Shown: one piece after another, positions 6,078 through 15,092 of the stretch | How positions within the stretch are numbered: the first letter of the stretch is position 1 | Layout of the letters: each line of letters begins with the position of its first letter | From: Micromonospora zingiberis | Lineage (GTDB): Bacteria > Actinomycetota > Actinomycetes > Mycobacteriales > Micromonosporaceae | Assembly: GCF_004331455.1 (NCBI RefSeq) | Contig: NZ_SJJR01000012.1 | Span: 62,001-126,000, forward strand | Direction: 5' to 3' | DNA length: 64,000 nt | Translations under genes and position numbers: made by a program | The notes under the pieces: model-generated | The model's database searches: none | What the model was told of the DNA's origin: nothing | The model's input: only the letters and a program-made list of their open reading frames with translations

Positions 6078-8966
6078 TTGAACACCCGCGACTGGCCGAT
6101 CCGCTCCAAGCTGACCGCCCTCGTCGTCGTGCCGGTGACCGCGCTGCTGGCACTGTGGATATTCGCGACCACGCTCACCTTCGGGCCGGCGCTCGATCTG
6201 CTGGCCGCCCGGACACTCCTGTACGACCTGGGTCGGCCCGGCGAGACGGTGGTGGCCGAGTTGCAGCGCGAGCGGCGGCTGTCGGTGGTGCAGCTCGCCT
6301 CGCCCCGCTCGGGCTGCGACCGACAGTCAACCGGCTGCGCGCTGCCGGCATTGCGGGAACAGCGGGCCCGCACCGACGCGGCAGTGGCGGAGCTGCGTCG
6401 CCGGGTTTCCGGCGAGAAGCTCAGGGACGCCGCTGGTGACCTGCTCGAAGCCCGACTGGACCGGTTGCTCGGTGAGCTGGAGGCGTTGCCGCCCGGCCGC
6501 GGGTCGATCGACCGCCGGGAACTGGACCGGGTTGGCGCCGTCGCGCTCTACAGCGAGATGGTCTCGGCCGCGTTCCACACCTTCGAGGCGCTGGCGAACC
6601 TTCCCGACCAGGATCTCAACCGGGAGGCGCGGGCGCTGACGGACCTCGGCCGGTCGCGGGAACTGCTCGGGCAGACCGATGCGCTGCTGGCCGGGGCGCT
6701 GACCGGTGGGGGGTTCGCCAAGGGCGAGCACACGATGCTCGTGCAGAACATCGGTAACCAGTGGTTTCTGGCCGAGACGGCGGTGGCCGACCTGCCCGAG
6801 CCCGACCAGGCGGCGTACCACCGGCTGACCGAGCAGGAGGGGTTCGAGCGCCTGCGGGCGATGCAGGACGACCTGATCGCCGCCGGCCCCTCGGCCCGGC
6901 CCACCGTCGATGCGGCGGCGTGGCAGGCCAGCTACGACACCGTGCAGCAGTCGTTGCGGGACTTCGAGCTGACCCAGGCCGACGGGCTGGCCGACCGGTC
7001 GGTGCCGATGGCGGTACGCACCCTGGCCCGGCTGGCCGGCGCCGGGTTGCTCGGGCTGGTCGCCGTCGTGGTGTCCCTGGTGGTGGCGCTGCGGGTCGGC
7101 CGGTCGCTGGCCCAGCGGCTCACCCTGATGCGCGGGACGCTGACGGAGACCGCCGAGAAGCGCCTGCCGGACGTGGTGGCTCGGCTGCGCCGGGGCGAGC
7201 AGGTGGACGTCGCCCGGGAGACGCCGGTGGCCGATCGGGGCGCCGACGAGATCGGTCAGGTCGCCCAGGCCTTCACCGAGGTGCAGAAGGTCGCCATCGA
7301 GGCCGCCCAGGTGGAGGTCACCCTGCGCCGTGGGCTCAACGAGGTCTTCCTGAACATCGCGCGCCGCAGCCAGGGCCTGGTACACCGTCAACTCGCCCTG
7401 CTCGACCGGTTGGAGCGTGACGCGGAGGATCCGGATCACCTGGCCGAGCTGTTCCAGGTCGACCATCTCGCCACTCGACTGCGCCGGCACGCGGAAGACC
7501 TGGTCATCCTCGCCGGGGCCACCTCCGGCCGAGGCTGGCGCGACCCGGTCGCCATGGTGGACCTGATCCGTGGCGCGATCTCCGAGGTCGAGTCGTACGA
7601 CCGGGTCGAGATCACCAGCTTGCAGCCCGCCGGCACCGTCGGCCGAGTGGTCGGCGACATCATCCACCTGCTCGCCGAGCTGATCGAGAACGCCACCACG
7701 TTCTCTCCGCCGGACTCGCGGGTGGAGGTCTCCGGACAGCACGTCGCCAACGGGTACGCGCTGTCCGTCTCCGACCAGGGGCTCGGCATGACCGCGGCGG
7801 CGATCGAGGAGGCCAACCGCAAGCTGGCCGAGGCGCCCGAGTTCGACCCGGCGGAAACCGCCCGGCTCGGCCTGTTCGTGGTGGCGCGGCTCGCCGCCCG
7901 GCACGGCGTGCGGGTGCGACTGCGCCGGTCGGACGGATCCGGCATGACCGCGGTGGTGCTGATCCCCACCGACCTGATCACCGCCGAGCCCTCGCCGCTG
8001 CTCGCGCTGGAGGCGTCGGGAAGCGGGGACGACACCGCCCCGGAACAGCGGCGGCTGGTGCGGGCGACGCGACTGACGACCGTTCCTCGACCACGCACCC
8101 GTTCCGCAGGGCGTTCGGCGACCTCCGGCGGCCCGCAGCCGCCTGGCGGGTCTGCCGCGAAGCTGGGTGGCCCGCGTCAGTCCTCGACCGTCGAGCCCGC
8201 CGAGTCCGACGGGTTGCCCCGCCGGATCCGCCGGCGCCCGCCAGCCGGCTCCACCACCAACGCCGTGCCCACCTCGACCACCATGGCGCCCGGATTCACC
8301 GCTGGGCCCGGCTCCACCGCCGATCTGGCACGCGGATCGACTGCCGGCTCGGTACCTGGATCGACGGCCGATCCGGCGGGCGGATCCACCGCCGATCCGG
8401 CGTCCGGATCGCCGGCCGAACTGGCGCGCGGATCGGGCGGTGCGGTCGCGATCCCGGCCGACGCGGCGCCGGCGGGACGGACGGCCCAGCCGCCGGCCGG
8501 CCGCGATCGGCCCACTGTGGACACACCGACGGTCCGGCTGCCCGCGCTGACCAGCCGGCCAGCCGGATCGACGGGGATCGACGGGCCGACCCTGCGGCAG
8601 CCGGTGGTGACGCCCCGGCGCACCCCGGGACCGGTGGGTGAGCCGACGCCACGCAGCCCGGAGGAAGCCCGCCGGTTCATGTCGGCCCTACAGTCCGGCA
8701 CCGCGCGGGGCCGCCTCGCCGCCGATACGCATGTGGCCGGTGGCCCGCCCCCGGCCGCCACGTCCCCGGCTGGTGCGGAGCTGGCCGGTGGCCCGCCCAC
8801 GGCCGCCACCTCCGCCGGCCGGACGGGGCCGGCCGAGCAGTCCATCGACACCCCAGCGGGTGGGCCCGCCCCAGCGAACCAGGATCCGATCAACGAGCAG
8901 GCTGGACCGCCACCCGGCGGGCCGGCCACTGTGGAATCCCCGACCGCTACTGAGAGGGACGCCTGA
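6078..8966 (+). CDS. cvnA: Conservon sensor histidine kinase (NIT domain)
   Basis: About 962 residues if the TTG at 6078 is the start (giving MNTRDWPIRSKLTALVVVP, preceded by GGCGAGG); GTG codons at 6018 and 6024 are alternatives. Transmembrane helices at about 13-33 and 318-340 flank an extracellular nitrate/nitrite-sensor-type helical domain; a HAMP-like linker follows. A HATPase_c domain at about 525-635 has the N box ELIENATTFSPP and G box SDQGLGM. There is no classical His-box, as usual for this family. Residues 640-962 form a disordered tail with GSTADP-like repeats. Conservons are signalling complexes in which CvnA works with roadblock, DUF742 and GTPase partners at the membrane. First of four overlapping genes. 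Confidence 0.88.
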   Translation: MNTRDWPIRSKLTALVVVPVTALLALWIFATTLTFGPALDLLAARTLLYDLGRPGETVVAELQRERRLSVVQLASPRSGCDRQSTGCALPALREQRARTDAAVAELRRRVSGEKLRDAAGDLLEARLDRLLGELEALPPGRGSIDRRELDRVGAVALYSEMVSAAFHTFEALANLPDQDLNREARALTDLGRSRELLGQTDALLAGALTGGGFAKGEHTMLVQNIGNQWFLAETAVADLPEPDQAAYHRLTEQEGFERLRAMQDDLIAAGPSARPTVDAAAWQASYDTVQQSLRDFELTQADGLADRSVPMAVRTLARLAGAGLLGLVAVVVSLVVALRVGRSLAQRLTLMRGTLTETAEKRLPDVVARLRRGEQVDVARETPVADRGADEIGQVAQAFTEVQKVAIEAAQVEVTLRRGLNEVFLNIARRSQGLVHRQLALLDRLERDAEDPDHLAELFQVDHLATRLRRHAEDLVILAGATSGRGWRDPVAMVDLIRGAISEVESYDRVEITSLQPAGTVGRVVGDIIHLLAELIENATTFSPPDSRVEVSGQHVANGYALSVSDQGLGMTAAAIEEANRKLAEAPEFDPAETARLGLFVVARLAARHGVRVRLRRSDGSGMTAVVLIPTDLITAEPSPLLALEASGSGDDTAPEQRRLVRATRLTTVPRPRTRSAGRSATSGGPQPPGGSAAKLGGPRQSSTVEPAESDGLPRRIRRRPPAGSTTNAVPTSTTMAPGFTAGPGSTADLARGSTAGSVPGSTADPAGGSTADPASGSPAELARGSGGAVAIPADAAPAGRTAQPPAGRDRPTVDTPTVRLPALTSRPAGSTGIDGPTLRQPVVTPRRTPGPVGEPTPRSPEEARRFMSALQSGTARGRLAADTHVAGGPPPAATSPAGAELAGGPPTAATSAGRTGPAEQSIDTPAGGPAPANQDPINEQAGPPPGGPATVESPTATERDA

Positions 8967-9385
8967 TGCAATCGACGAGGCAGAGTGCCAATCTCGACTG
9001 GTTGCTCGACGATCTGGTGGAGCGGGTGCCCGCCGCACGGCGGGCCGTGGTGCTCTCGGCGGATGGCCTGCTGCTCGGCTCCTCCGCCGAACTGGACCGT
9101 GCCGATGCCGAACATCTCTGTGCCCTGGCTTCCGGCCTCGCCAGCCTGGCCCGGGGCGCCAGCCGGCACCTGGCCGGCGGACCGGTCCGGCAGACGGTGG
9201 TGGAGATGGAGTCGGCGTACCTGTTCGTGACCGCGGCTGGGCAGGGCACCTGCCTGGCCGTGGCGAGTGACACGGATGCGGACATCGGCCTGGTGGCGTA
9301 CGAGATGGCCATGCTGGTGACCCGGGTGGGTGAAAGCCTGCAAGTTCCGGTCCGCGCGTCGGTGGGTGCCACCGATGCGGACTGA
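8966..9385 (+). CDS. cvnB: Roadblock/LC7 domain protein of the conservon
   Basis: 139 residues; the ATG overlaps the kinase stop (TGATG). It has the compact alpha/beta roadblock fold pattern: WLLDDLVERVPAARRAVVLSADG, then a central LASGLASLARGASRHL helix and a C-terminal YEMAMLVTRVGE helix. In other conservons CvnB partners the small GTPase CvnD and may modulate its nucleotide state. It overlaps the next gene by 11 bases, so the proteins are made in a coupled way. Confidence 0.9.
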   Translation: MQSTRQSANLDWLLDDLVERVPAARRAVVLSADGLLLGSSAELDRADAEHLCALASGLASLARGASRHLAGGPVRQTVVEMESAYLFVTAAGQGTCLAVASDTDADIGLVAYEMAMLVTRVGESLQVPVRASVGATDAD

Positions 9386-9764
9386 CTTACCCGGGGAGCG
9401 ACACGAGTGGCTCGACGACGACGCCGGGCCGGTGGTGCGGCCGTACACCCTGACCGGTGGCCGGGTGCGATCCTGTGCGGACGGGTTCGACCTGGTCGCG
9501 TACGTGTTGGCCAAGCCGAACCCGGATCTCGCCGCGTACCCGGAACTGCATCCGGAACACCGGCTGCTGGTGGAACTGGCCGGCCGGGGTACGCCGGTGG
9601 TGGAACTCGCCGCCGATCTGGACCTGGCGGTGGGTGTGGTCCGGGTGCTACTTGGTGATCTGCTGTCCCGGGGGCTGGTCGCCGTGCAACAGCCCCCACG
9701 TGCCACGTACCTGCCCGACAACGACATCCTCAAGGCGGTGGTCGATGGACTCCGTGCGTTATGA
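9375..9764 (+). CDS. cvnC: DUF742 protein of the conservon
   Basis: 129 residues from ATG 9375, inside the end of cvnB. It shows typical DUF742 features: a VVRPYTLTGGR motif near residue 19, then a winged-helix-like half (HRLLVELAGRGTPVVELAADLDLAVGVVRVLLGDLLSRGLV) and a terminal NDILKAVVDGLRAL. Probable DNA-binding-like fold; its role in the conservon is not established. It overlaps cvnD by 20 bases. Confidence 0.88.
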   Translation: MRTDLPGERHEWLDDDAGPVVRPYTLTGGRVRSCADGFDLVAYVLAKPNPDLAAYPELHPEHRLLVELAGRGTPVVELAADLDLAVGVVRVLLGDLLSRGLVAVQQPPRATYLPDNDILKAVVDGLRAL

Positions 9765-10347
9765 CGCCGACCGGCGGGGCCGTCGGGTCCCGATCGCGCT
9801 GAAGATCCTCATTGCCGGCGGATTCGGCGCCGGCAAGACGACTCTGGTGAGCGCGTTGAGCGAGGTGCGGCCGTTGCAGACGGAGGAGATCCTGACCGGT
9901 GCCGGCGTCGACACCGACGACATCTCCGGCGTGGAGACCAAGTCGACGACCACGGTGGCGATGGACTTCGGGCGCATCACCATCAACGACGACCTCCAGC
10001 TCTACCTGTTCGGTACGCCGGGCCAGGACCGGTTCTGGTTTCTCTGGGACGAGTTGGCCTTCGGGGCGTTGGGCGCCGTGGTGCTCGCCGACACCCGCCG
10101 GCTGGCCGACTGCTTCCCCTCGATCGACTACTTCGAGCAGCGTGGCGTTCCGTTCGTGGTCGGGGTGAACTGCTTCGACGGCTCGCAGCGCTTCAGCCTG
10201 GAGGCCGTACGCCAGGCGCTGGACCTCGACCCCGACGTGCCGATGGTGCTCTGCGACGCCCGGGACCGGCAGTCCGGCAAGTCCGTGCTGATTTCCCTGG
10301 TGGAGCACGTGGCCCGGCAGCGGGGCGAGGCGGTGTCGGCGGTCTGA
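9745..10347 (+). CDS. cvnD: Small GTPase of the conservon
   Basis: 200 residues from ATG 9745 (a GTG at 9754 is also possible). It has the G1/P-loop GGFGAGKTT at about residues 28-36, switch region TKSTTTVAMDFGRI, G3-like FGTPGQDRFWFLWDEL and a G4-like GVNCFDG. This is the MglA-like ATP/GTP-binding family found only with roadblock and DUF742 partners. It completes the four-gene conservon and is followed by a separate gene 56 bases on. Confidence 0.9.
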   Translation: MDSVRYDADRRGRRVPIALKILIAGGFGAGKTTLVSALSEVRPLQTEEILTGAGVDTDDISGVETKSTTTVAMDFGRITINDDLQLYLFGTPGQDRFWFLWDELAFGALGAVVLADTRRLADCFPSIDYFEQRGVPFVVGVNCFDGSQRFSLEAVRQALDLDPDVPMVLCDARDRQSGKSVLISLVEHVARQRGEAVSAV

Positions 10348-10403
10348 CCACCGAAGGCCGTGACTCGTAGGTCTAACCCGGCGGTGTCGGGGGAAGGCTT
10401 CTG

Positions 10404-11480
10404 GTGGGATCGACGCAGCGTCCAGCGGAGAGGTGGCAACGGGTGGCAGGTCGAGGCGAGATCGTGCACATCGGCGGGTACACGGCGCACAGCGCGGGGC
10501 GGGGCACCGGGATCGTCGCCGCCCGGCGCGACCCGGACACCGGCGAGTTGACCTCGTTGGGCACGGTCGCGGTGACCGCGTCGCCGTCCTTTCTCACCCG
10601 CCATCCCGCCCGGTCCGTGCTGTACGCGGTCAACGAACTGCCGACCGGGGAGATCAGTGCCTGGCGGGTGGGAGTCGACGGTGACCTGACCGCGATCGGC
10701 TCGTGGGCCACCGGCGGGGCGGAGCCGTGTCATCTCGCGGTCGCGCCGGACGGCCGACACCTGTTCGTGGCCAACTACGGCGGCGGAAGCGTGACCGTTT
10801 TCCCGCTCGACCCGGACGGGGTGCCGGGCGAGCGCACCGATCTGGTGGAACACGAAGGCCACGGGCCCGATCCCGAGCGTCAGGAGGCGGCGCACGCGCA
10901 CATGGTGTCGCCCGGACCGGACCGTCAGCCGCTGCTCGCGGTCGACCTCGGCGTCGACTCGATCTACCGGTACGACCTCGACGTGGCCTCCGGGCGGCTG
11001 GTGCCCCGGGCGCCACGGGTGCGTACGCCCGCCGGAGTCGGCCCCCGGCACCTGGCCCGCCATCCGGACGGGCGGCGCTGCTATGTCTCGGGGGAACTGG
11101 ACGCGTCGGTGCTGGTCTACGAGTTCACCGAGGACGGCGCGCTGCACCAGCGCGGCCGGGTCGACGCCAGCGACCAGGCGGGACACGTCCAACCATCGGA
11201 GATCGCCGTCGGCGCGGACGGGCGCTTCCTCTATCTGGCCAACCGGGGTGTCGGCACGATTTCCGTTTTCGCGCTCGGGCCGGGTCTTCCGGAACTGGTC
11301 GAGGAGGTGGCGACCGGCGGTGAGTGGCCCCGGCACTTCGTGGTGGTCGGGGAGCATCTCTACGTCGCCGACGAGCGGGCGGACATGGTCCGTACCTTCC
11401 GGATCGACCCGGAGACCGGGGTGCCGGTGGCGATCGGTGAGCCGCTGACGACTCCCAGTCCCACCTGCGTTCTGCCCTGA
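10404..11480 (+). CDS. Lactonase-family beta-propeller protein (6-phosphogluconolactonase-like)
   Basis: 358 residues from GTG 10404 (GGGGGAAGG upstream); an in-frame GTG at 10443 with GGAGAGG is nearly as good. It has repeated beta-propeller blades (HLAVAPDGRHLFVANYGGGSVTVFPL, PRHLARHPDGRRCYVSGE, EIAVGADGRFLYLANRG) as in the Pgl/YbhE lactonase family, which hydrolyses 6-phosphogluconolactone in the pentose phosphate pathway. No signal peptide, so cytoplasmic. No pentose-phosphate gene is adjacent; the specific substrate is inferred from family only. Confidence 0.8.
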   Translation: MGSTQRPAERWQRVAGRGEIVHIGGYTAHSAGRGTGIVAARRDPDTGELTSLGTVAVTASPSFLTRHPARSVLYAVNELPTGEISAWRVGVDGDLTAIGSWATGGAEPCHLAVAPDGRHLFVANYGGGSVTVFPLDPDGVPGERTDLVEHEGHGPDPERQEAAHAHMVSPGPDRQPLLAVDLGVDSIYRYDLDVASGRLVPRAPRVRTPAGVGPRHLARHPDGRRCYVSGELDASVLVYEFTEDGALHQRGRVDASDQAGHVQPSEIAVGADGRFLYLANRGVGTISVFALGPGLPELVEEVATGGEWPRHFVVVGEHLYVADERADMVRTFRIDPETGVPVAIGEPLTTPSPTCVLP

Positions 11481-11625
11481 TCGTGGGCGTTGAGGATTGA
11501 TGTATCCACATTGCGCCGTTGATTGATCACTCAAAGTTACTGAATCGCGGTAAACTGTTTCTCCTCTGTAACTTTCGTCCGAACGGCCATGGCAGTCCCT
11601 CGGTCGGGTACGGAAGATGGTCTGC

Positions 11626-13389
11626 GTGTCAGTAGGCCGCCATCGCATGCGTTCAGGTATTCACGGTGCCGCCGCCGCAGCCGCGGTCGGTGTGCTCGTC
11701 GTCACTGCGGGCGGGTGGGTGGGCTATCGCCAGCTCGCCGGCCCGGACTGCTCTGGCAAGATCGAGCTGTCGGTCGCCGTCTCGACCGAACTCGCGCCGG
11801 CGGTCGACGAGGCGGCCACCGAGTGGGAGGAGAAGGGCGCCGCGGTCGACGGGACCTGCATCGACGTGACGGTCGCGGCCTCCGACGCGGTCGAGGTGGC
11901 CGCGGTGGTGGCGGCCAAGCACGGCGCCACTCTGGCCGGTGTCGGCCAGGCCAGCGGCACTGCGGTGAGCCCCGACGTCTGGATCCCGGACTCCTCCACC
12001 TGGTTGTTGCGGCTGCAGACCGGCGGGGCGGCGGCCTTCGCCCCGGGTAACGGCGCTTCCATCGCGAGCAGCCCGGTGGTCGTCGCCATGCCCGAGCCGA
12101 TCGCCACCCGGTTGGGTTGGCCACAGAAGGAACTCGGCTGGACCGAACTGCTGGCCCGGGTGAACAGCGACCGGCCGCTGAAGACCGGCATCGTCGAACC
12201 GACCCGGGACGCCGCTGGGCTGTCCGGGCTGCTGTCGCTGATGACGGCCGCGGCGTCGTCCGGCGGCGCCACCGCCGAGCAGGACCGCATCGGCGCACTG
12301 CGGGCACTGGCCTCGGGTGCCTCGGCGTTACGCCAGGACCTGCTCGCCAAGTTCCCCACCGCGTCGGACGGCACCACGTTGGCCAGTGCCCTCGGCGCGG
12401 CGGCACTGTCCGAAGAGGACGTCATCCAGTACAACGCCAAGCAGCCGCCGGTGCCGCTGGCCGCGCTCTACCTGAAGCCGTCGCCGTTGCCGCTGGACTA
12501 CCCGTACGCGGTGCTGCCGGGCATCGAACCGGCCAAGGCCTCCGCCGCGCGGGTGCTGTTCGAGGTGCTCACCACGCCCTCGTTCAGGGACAAGCTGGCC
12601 GCACAGTCGCTGCGTGGCCCGGACGGCAACTGGGGTAGCGGCTTCGAGCCGCCGCAGGGCGCGCCGAGCCCGGCCGGCGGTGACCCCTCTGCCGCGCCGC
12701 CACCCCAGGGCGGCATCGCCGCCGGTGGCCTGGCGCCGGACGCGGTGGAACGGGCGGTTTCCAGTTGGTCCATCGCCACCCTCTCCGGCCGGATGCTCTG
12801 CATCATCGACGTCTCCGGTTCGATGAAGAAGCCGGTGCCGACCGCCAACGGGGCGACCCGGCAGCAGGTCACCGCGGAGGCGGCCCGGCGTGGCCTGAAC
12901 CTCTTCGACGACTCCTGGTCGATCGGTCTGTGGGTCTTCTCCACCAACCTGGACGGCCCGCGTGACTACCGTGAGGTGGTGCCGATCGGCCCGTTGTCCC
13001 GGCAGCGCAGCACGCTGGAGCGGAGCCTGGACACGGTCGTCTCGTCGAGCGGCGACACCGGTCTGTACGACACCCTGCTGGCGGCGTACAAGGACGTGCA
13101 GCAGAACTGGGAGCCGGGCAAGGTCAACTCGATCGTGCTCTTCACGGACGGCAAGAACGAGGACAACGACGGCGTCTCGCAGCGGCAGCTGCTCGCCGAG
13201 TTGGAGCGGATCAAGGACCCGGACCAGCCGATCCAGGTGATCATCATCGGTATCGGCACCGAGGTCAGCAAGGCGGAGCTGGACACCATCGCGGAGAGCG
13301 CCGGTGGTGGCGCGTTCATCGCCGCCGACCCCACCAAGATCAGCGACATCTTCCTCCGCGCGATCGCGCTGCGGAAGGCGCCGGCCTGA
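11626..13389 (+). CDS. Solute-binding-like plus VWA domain surface protein
   Basis: About 587 residues from GTG 11626 (GGAAG 9 bases upstream); ATG 11617 and ATG 11647 are alternatives. An N-terminal membrane anchor/signal (AAAAAAVGVLVVTAGGW) is followed by a type 2 periplasmic-binding-like domain (about 45-310; VSTELAPAVDEAATEWEEKG, PDVWIPDSSTWLL). A Pro/Gly linker (about 340-370) leads to a VWA domain (about 387-580) with intact MIDAS DVSGS at about residue 395, a TD at FTDGKNEDNDG and a T in SGDTGLYD. Such fusions are extracytoplasmic and of unknown ligand. A terminator follows, then the EPS sugar transferase. Confidence 0.85.
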   Translation: MSVGRHRMRSGIHGAAAAAAVGVLVVTAGGWVGYRQLAGPDCSGKIELSVAVSTELAPAVDEAATEWEEKGAAVDGTCIDVTVAASDAVEVAAVVAAKHGATLAGVGQASGTAVSPDVWIPDSSTWLLRLQTGGAAAFAPGNGASIASSPVVVAMPEPIATRLGWPQKELGWTELLARVNSDRPLKTGIVEPTRDAAGLSGLLSLMTAAASSGGATAEQDRIGALRALASGASALRQDLLAKFPTASDGTTLASALGAAALSEEDVIQYNAKQPPVPLAALYLKPSPLPLDYPYAVLPGIEPAKASAARVLFEVLTTPSFRDKLAAQSLRGPDGNWGSGFEPPQGAPSPAGGDPSAAPPPQGGIAAGGLAPDAVERAVSSWSIATLSGRMLCIIDVSGSMKKPVPTANGATRQQVTAEAARRGLNLFDDSWSIGLWVFSTNLDGPRDYREVVPIGPLSRQRSTLERSLDTVVSSSGDTGLYDTLLAAYKDVQQNWEPGKVNSIVLFTDGKNEDNDGVSQRQLLAELERIKDPDQPIQVIIIGIGTEVSKAELDTIAESAGGGAFIAADPTKISDIFLRAIALRKAPA

Positions 13390-13401
13390 GCTGTGCGCCA
13401 G

Positions 13402-13445
13402 AAAGGGCCTGCGGTATCGGAGAAATCGGTACCACGGGCCCTTTT
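13402..13445 (+). terminator. Rho-independent terminator after the VWA gene
   Basis: Arms AAAGGGCC...GGTA (13402-13416) and TACC...GGCCCTTT (13430-13444) pair over 15 positions with two imperfections, followed by a short T run (CCCTTTTC). It starts 13 bases after the VWA stop codon. Confidence 0.8.
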
Positions 13446-13595
13446 CGGCTGGTCCATCAGTAGGGAAAGTGACGGCAATACGTCCGAAGCAATTGGCCGT
13501 CATAGTTGTCAGGGCAGGATGTCGTCGTGCACCGGTAGCTCCGGCTTCCCACAGGAGCCGGACCCGGGCCGTCGGCGAGCGAAGTGGGAGGGCTG

Positions 13596-15083
13596 GTGAC
13601 CTCGGCGACGCTGTTGACCCCCGCCAGATCTTCAACACGACCGGATGGCGCGTCGTCATCGAGCCACTCGATACGCGGCGACCAGCGGGCCTACGTACGG
13701 ACCCTGGTGGTGCTGGACGCCACCATCCTGACCCTGGCGGTGCTCGTCGGCTACGCGGCCCGCTTCGGTGAGGCCGCGCCGCGCGGCACCCACGTGCCGT
13801 ACGTCCTGGTCGCCCCCGGGCTCGTACTGGCCTGGTTGCTGTCGCTCAAGGCGATGCGCTGCTACGACGACCGGGTGATCGGCTACGGCGCGGACGAGTA
13901 CCGGCGGGTGAGCATGGCCAGCCTCCGGTTGGCCGGTGCGATCGCCATCGCCGGTTACGTCGCCGACGTGGGCGTGTCCCGGGGCTTCCTGGCGATCTCG
14001 TTCGCCGTCGGCACCATCGGCCTTGAGATCGCCCGGTTCGCCGCGCGTAAACGCCTGCACCGGGCCCGGTCGCAGGGCACCGGCTGGTCCCGGCGGGTGC
14101 TGGTGGTCGGTGACACCGCGCACGTGCTGGAGTTGGTGCACACCCTGCGCCGCGAACCGTACGCCGGCTATCAGGTGGTGGGCGCGTGCATTCCGGACGC
14201 CCTGCTGGCGCCGGTGGCCCAGCGGCTCGGCGACGTGCCGGTGGTGGGCTCGTTCCGGGGCATCCCGGAGGCCGCCGCCGCGATCGGTGCGGACACCGTC
14301 GCCGTCACCGCCAGTGGTGAACTCACCGCCACCCGCCTGCGTCGGCTCGGCTGGCAGCTGGAGGGCACCGGCATCGACCTGGTGCTGGCCCCGGCGCTGA
14401 CCGATGTCGCCGGCCCGCGCATCCACACCCGTCCGGTGGCCGGACTGCCGTTGATCCACGTGGAGGCACCGGAGTTCCGGGGCGTACGCAAGCTGGTGAA
14501 GGGCTTCGTCGACCGGTCGATCTCGTTCGTGGCGCTGGCCCTGCTGCTGCCGTTGCTGGTGATCATCTCGTTGGCCGTCAAGCTGGACAGCCGGGGCCCG
14601 GTGCTGTTCCGGCAGACCCGGGTCGGGCAGGGCGGCCGGGAGTTCGGGGTCTTCAAGTTCCGCACCATGGTGGTCAACGCGGACGTGCTCCTGGCCGAGC
14701 TGGCTGCCCGCAACGAGACCGACGGTCTGATGTTCAAGATGCGTGACGACCCCCGGGTGACCCGGGTCGGCCGGCTGCTGCGCAAGTGGTCGCTGGACGA
14801 GCTTCCGCAACTGGTGAACGTCCTGCTGGGGCAGATGAGTCTGGTCGGTCCCCGGCCACCGCTGCCCTCCGAGGTCGCCCGCTACGACGGTGACGTGGCC
14901 CGCCGGCTGCTGGTCAAACCGGGGATGACCGGCCTCTGGCAGGTCAGCGGTCGGTCCGACCTGAGCTGGGAGGACGGCATCCGGCTGGATCTCTACTACG
15001 TGGAGAACTGGTCGTTGGCGGCCGACCTGACGATTCTCTGGAAGACCTTCGGTGCGGTGGTCAACAGTCGGGGCGCCTACTGA
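13596..15083 (+). CDS. Polyprenyl-phosphate glycosyl-1-phosphate transferase (exopolysaccharide initiation)
   Basis: 495 residues from GTG 13596 with GGGAGGG close upstream (GTG 13584 is a weaker option). The N-terminal half has about five membrane helices and a Rossmann-like segment (RRVLVVGDTAHVLELVHTL). The C-terminal sugar transferase domain (about 297-495) starts KGFVDRSISFVALALLLPLL and carries KFRTMV, DDPRVTRVGRLLRKWSLDELPQL, SLVGPRPPLP and KPGMTGLWQVSGRSDLSW. It moves a sugar-1-phosphate from UDP-sugar to undecaprenyl phosphate, the first step of repeat-unit polysaccharide assembly (WbaP/CpsE type). No other EPS genes are adjacent. Confidence 0.9.
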   Translation: MTSATLLTPARSSTRPDGASSSSHSIRGDQRAYVRTLVVLDATILTLAVLVGYAARFGEAAPRGTHVPYVLVAPGLVLAWLLSLKAMRCYDDRVIGYGADEYRRVSMASLRLAGAIAIAGYVADVGVSRGFLAISFAVGTIGLEIARFAARKRLHRARSQGTGWSRRVLVVGDTAHVLELVHTLRREPYAGYQVVGACIPDALLAPVAQRLGDVPVVGSFRGIPEAAAAIGADTVAVTASGELTATRLRRLGWQLEGTGIDLVLAPALTDVAGPRIHTRPVAGLPLIHVEAPEFRGVRKLVKGFVDRSISFVALALLLPLLVIISLAVKLDSRGPVLFRQTRVGQGGREFGVFKFRTMVVNADVLLAELAARNETDGLMFKMRDDPRVTRVGRLLRKWSLDELPQLVNVLLGQMSLVGPRPPLPSEVARYDGDVARRLLVKPGMTGLWQVSGRSDLSWEDGIRLDLYYVENWSLAADLTILWKTFGAVVNSRGAY

Positions 15084-15092
15084 CCCGCCCGG

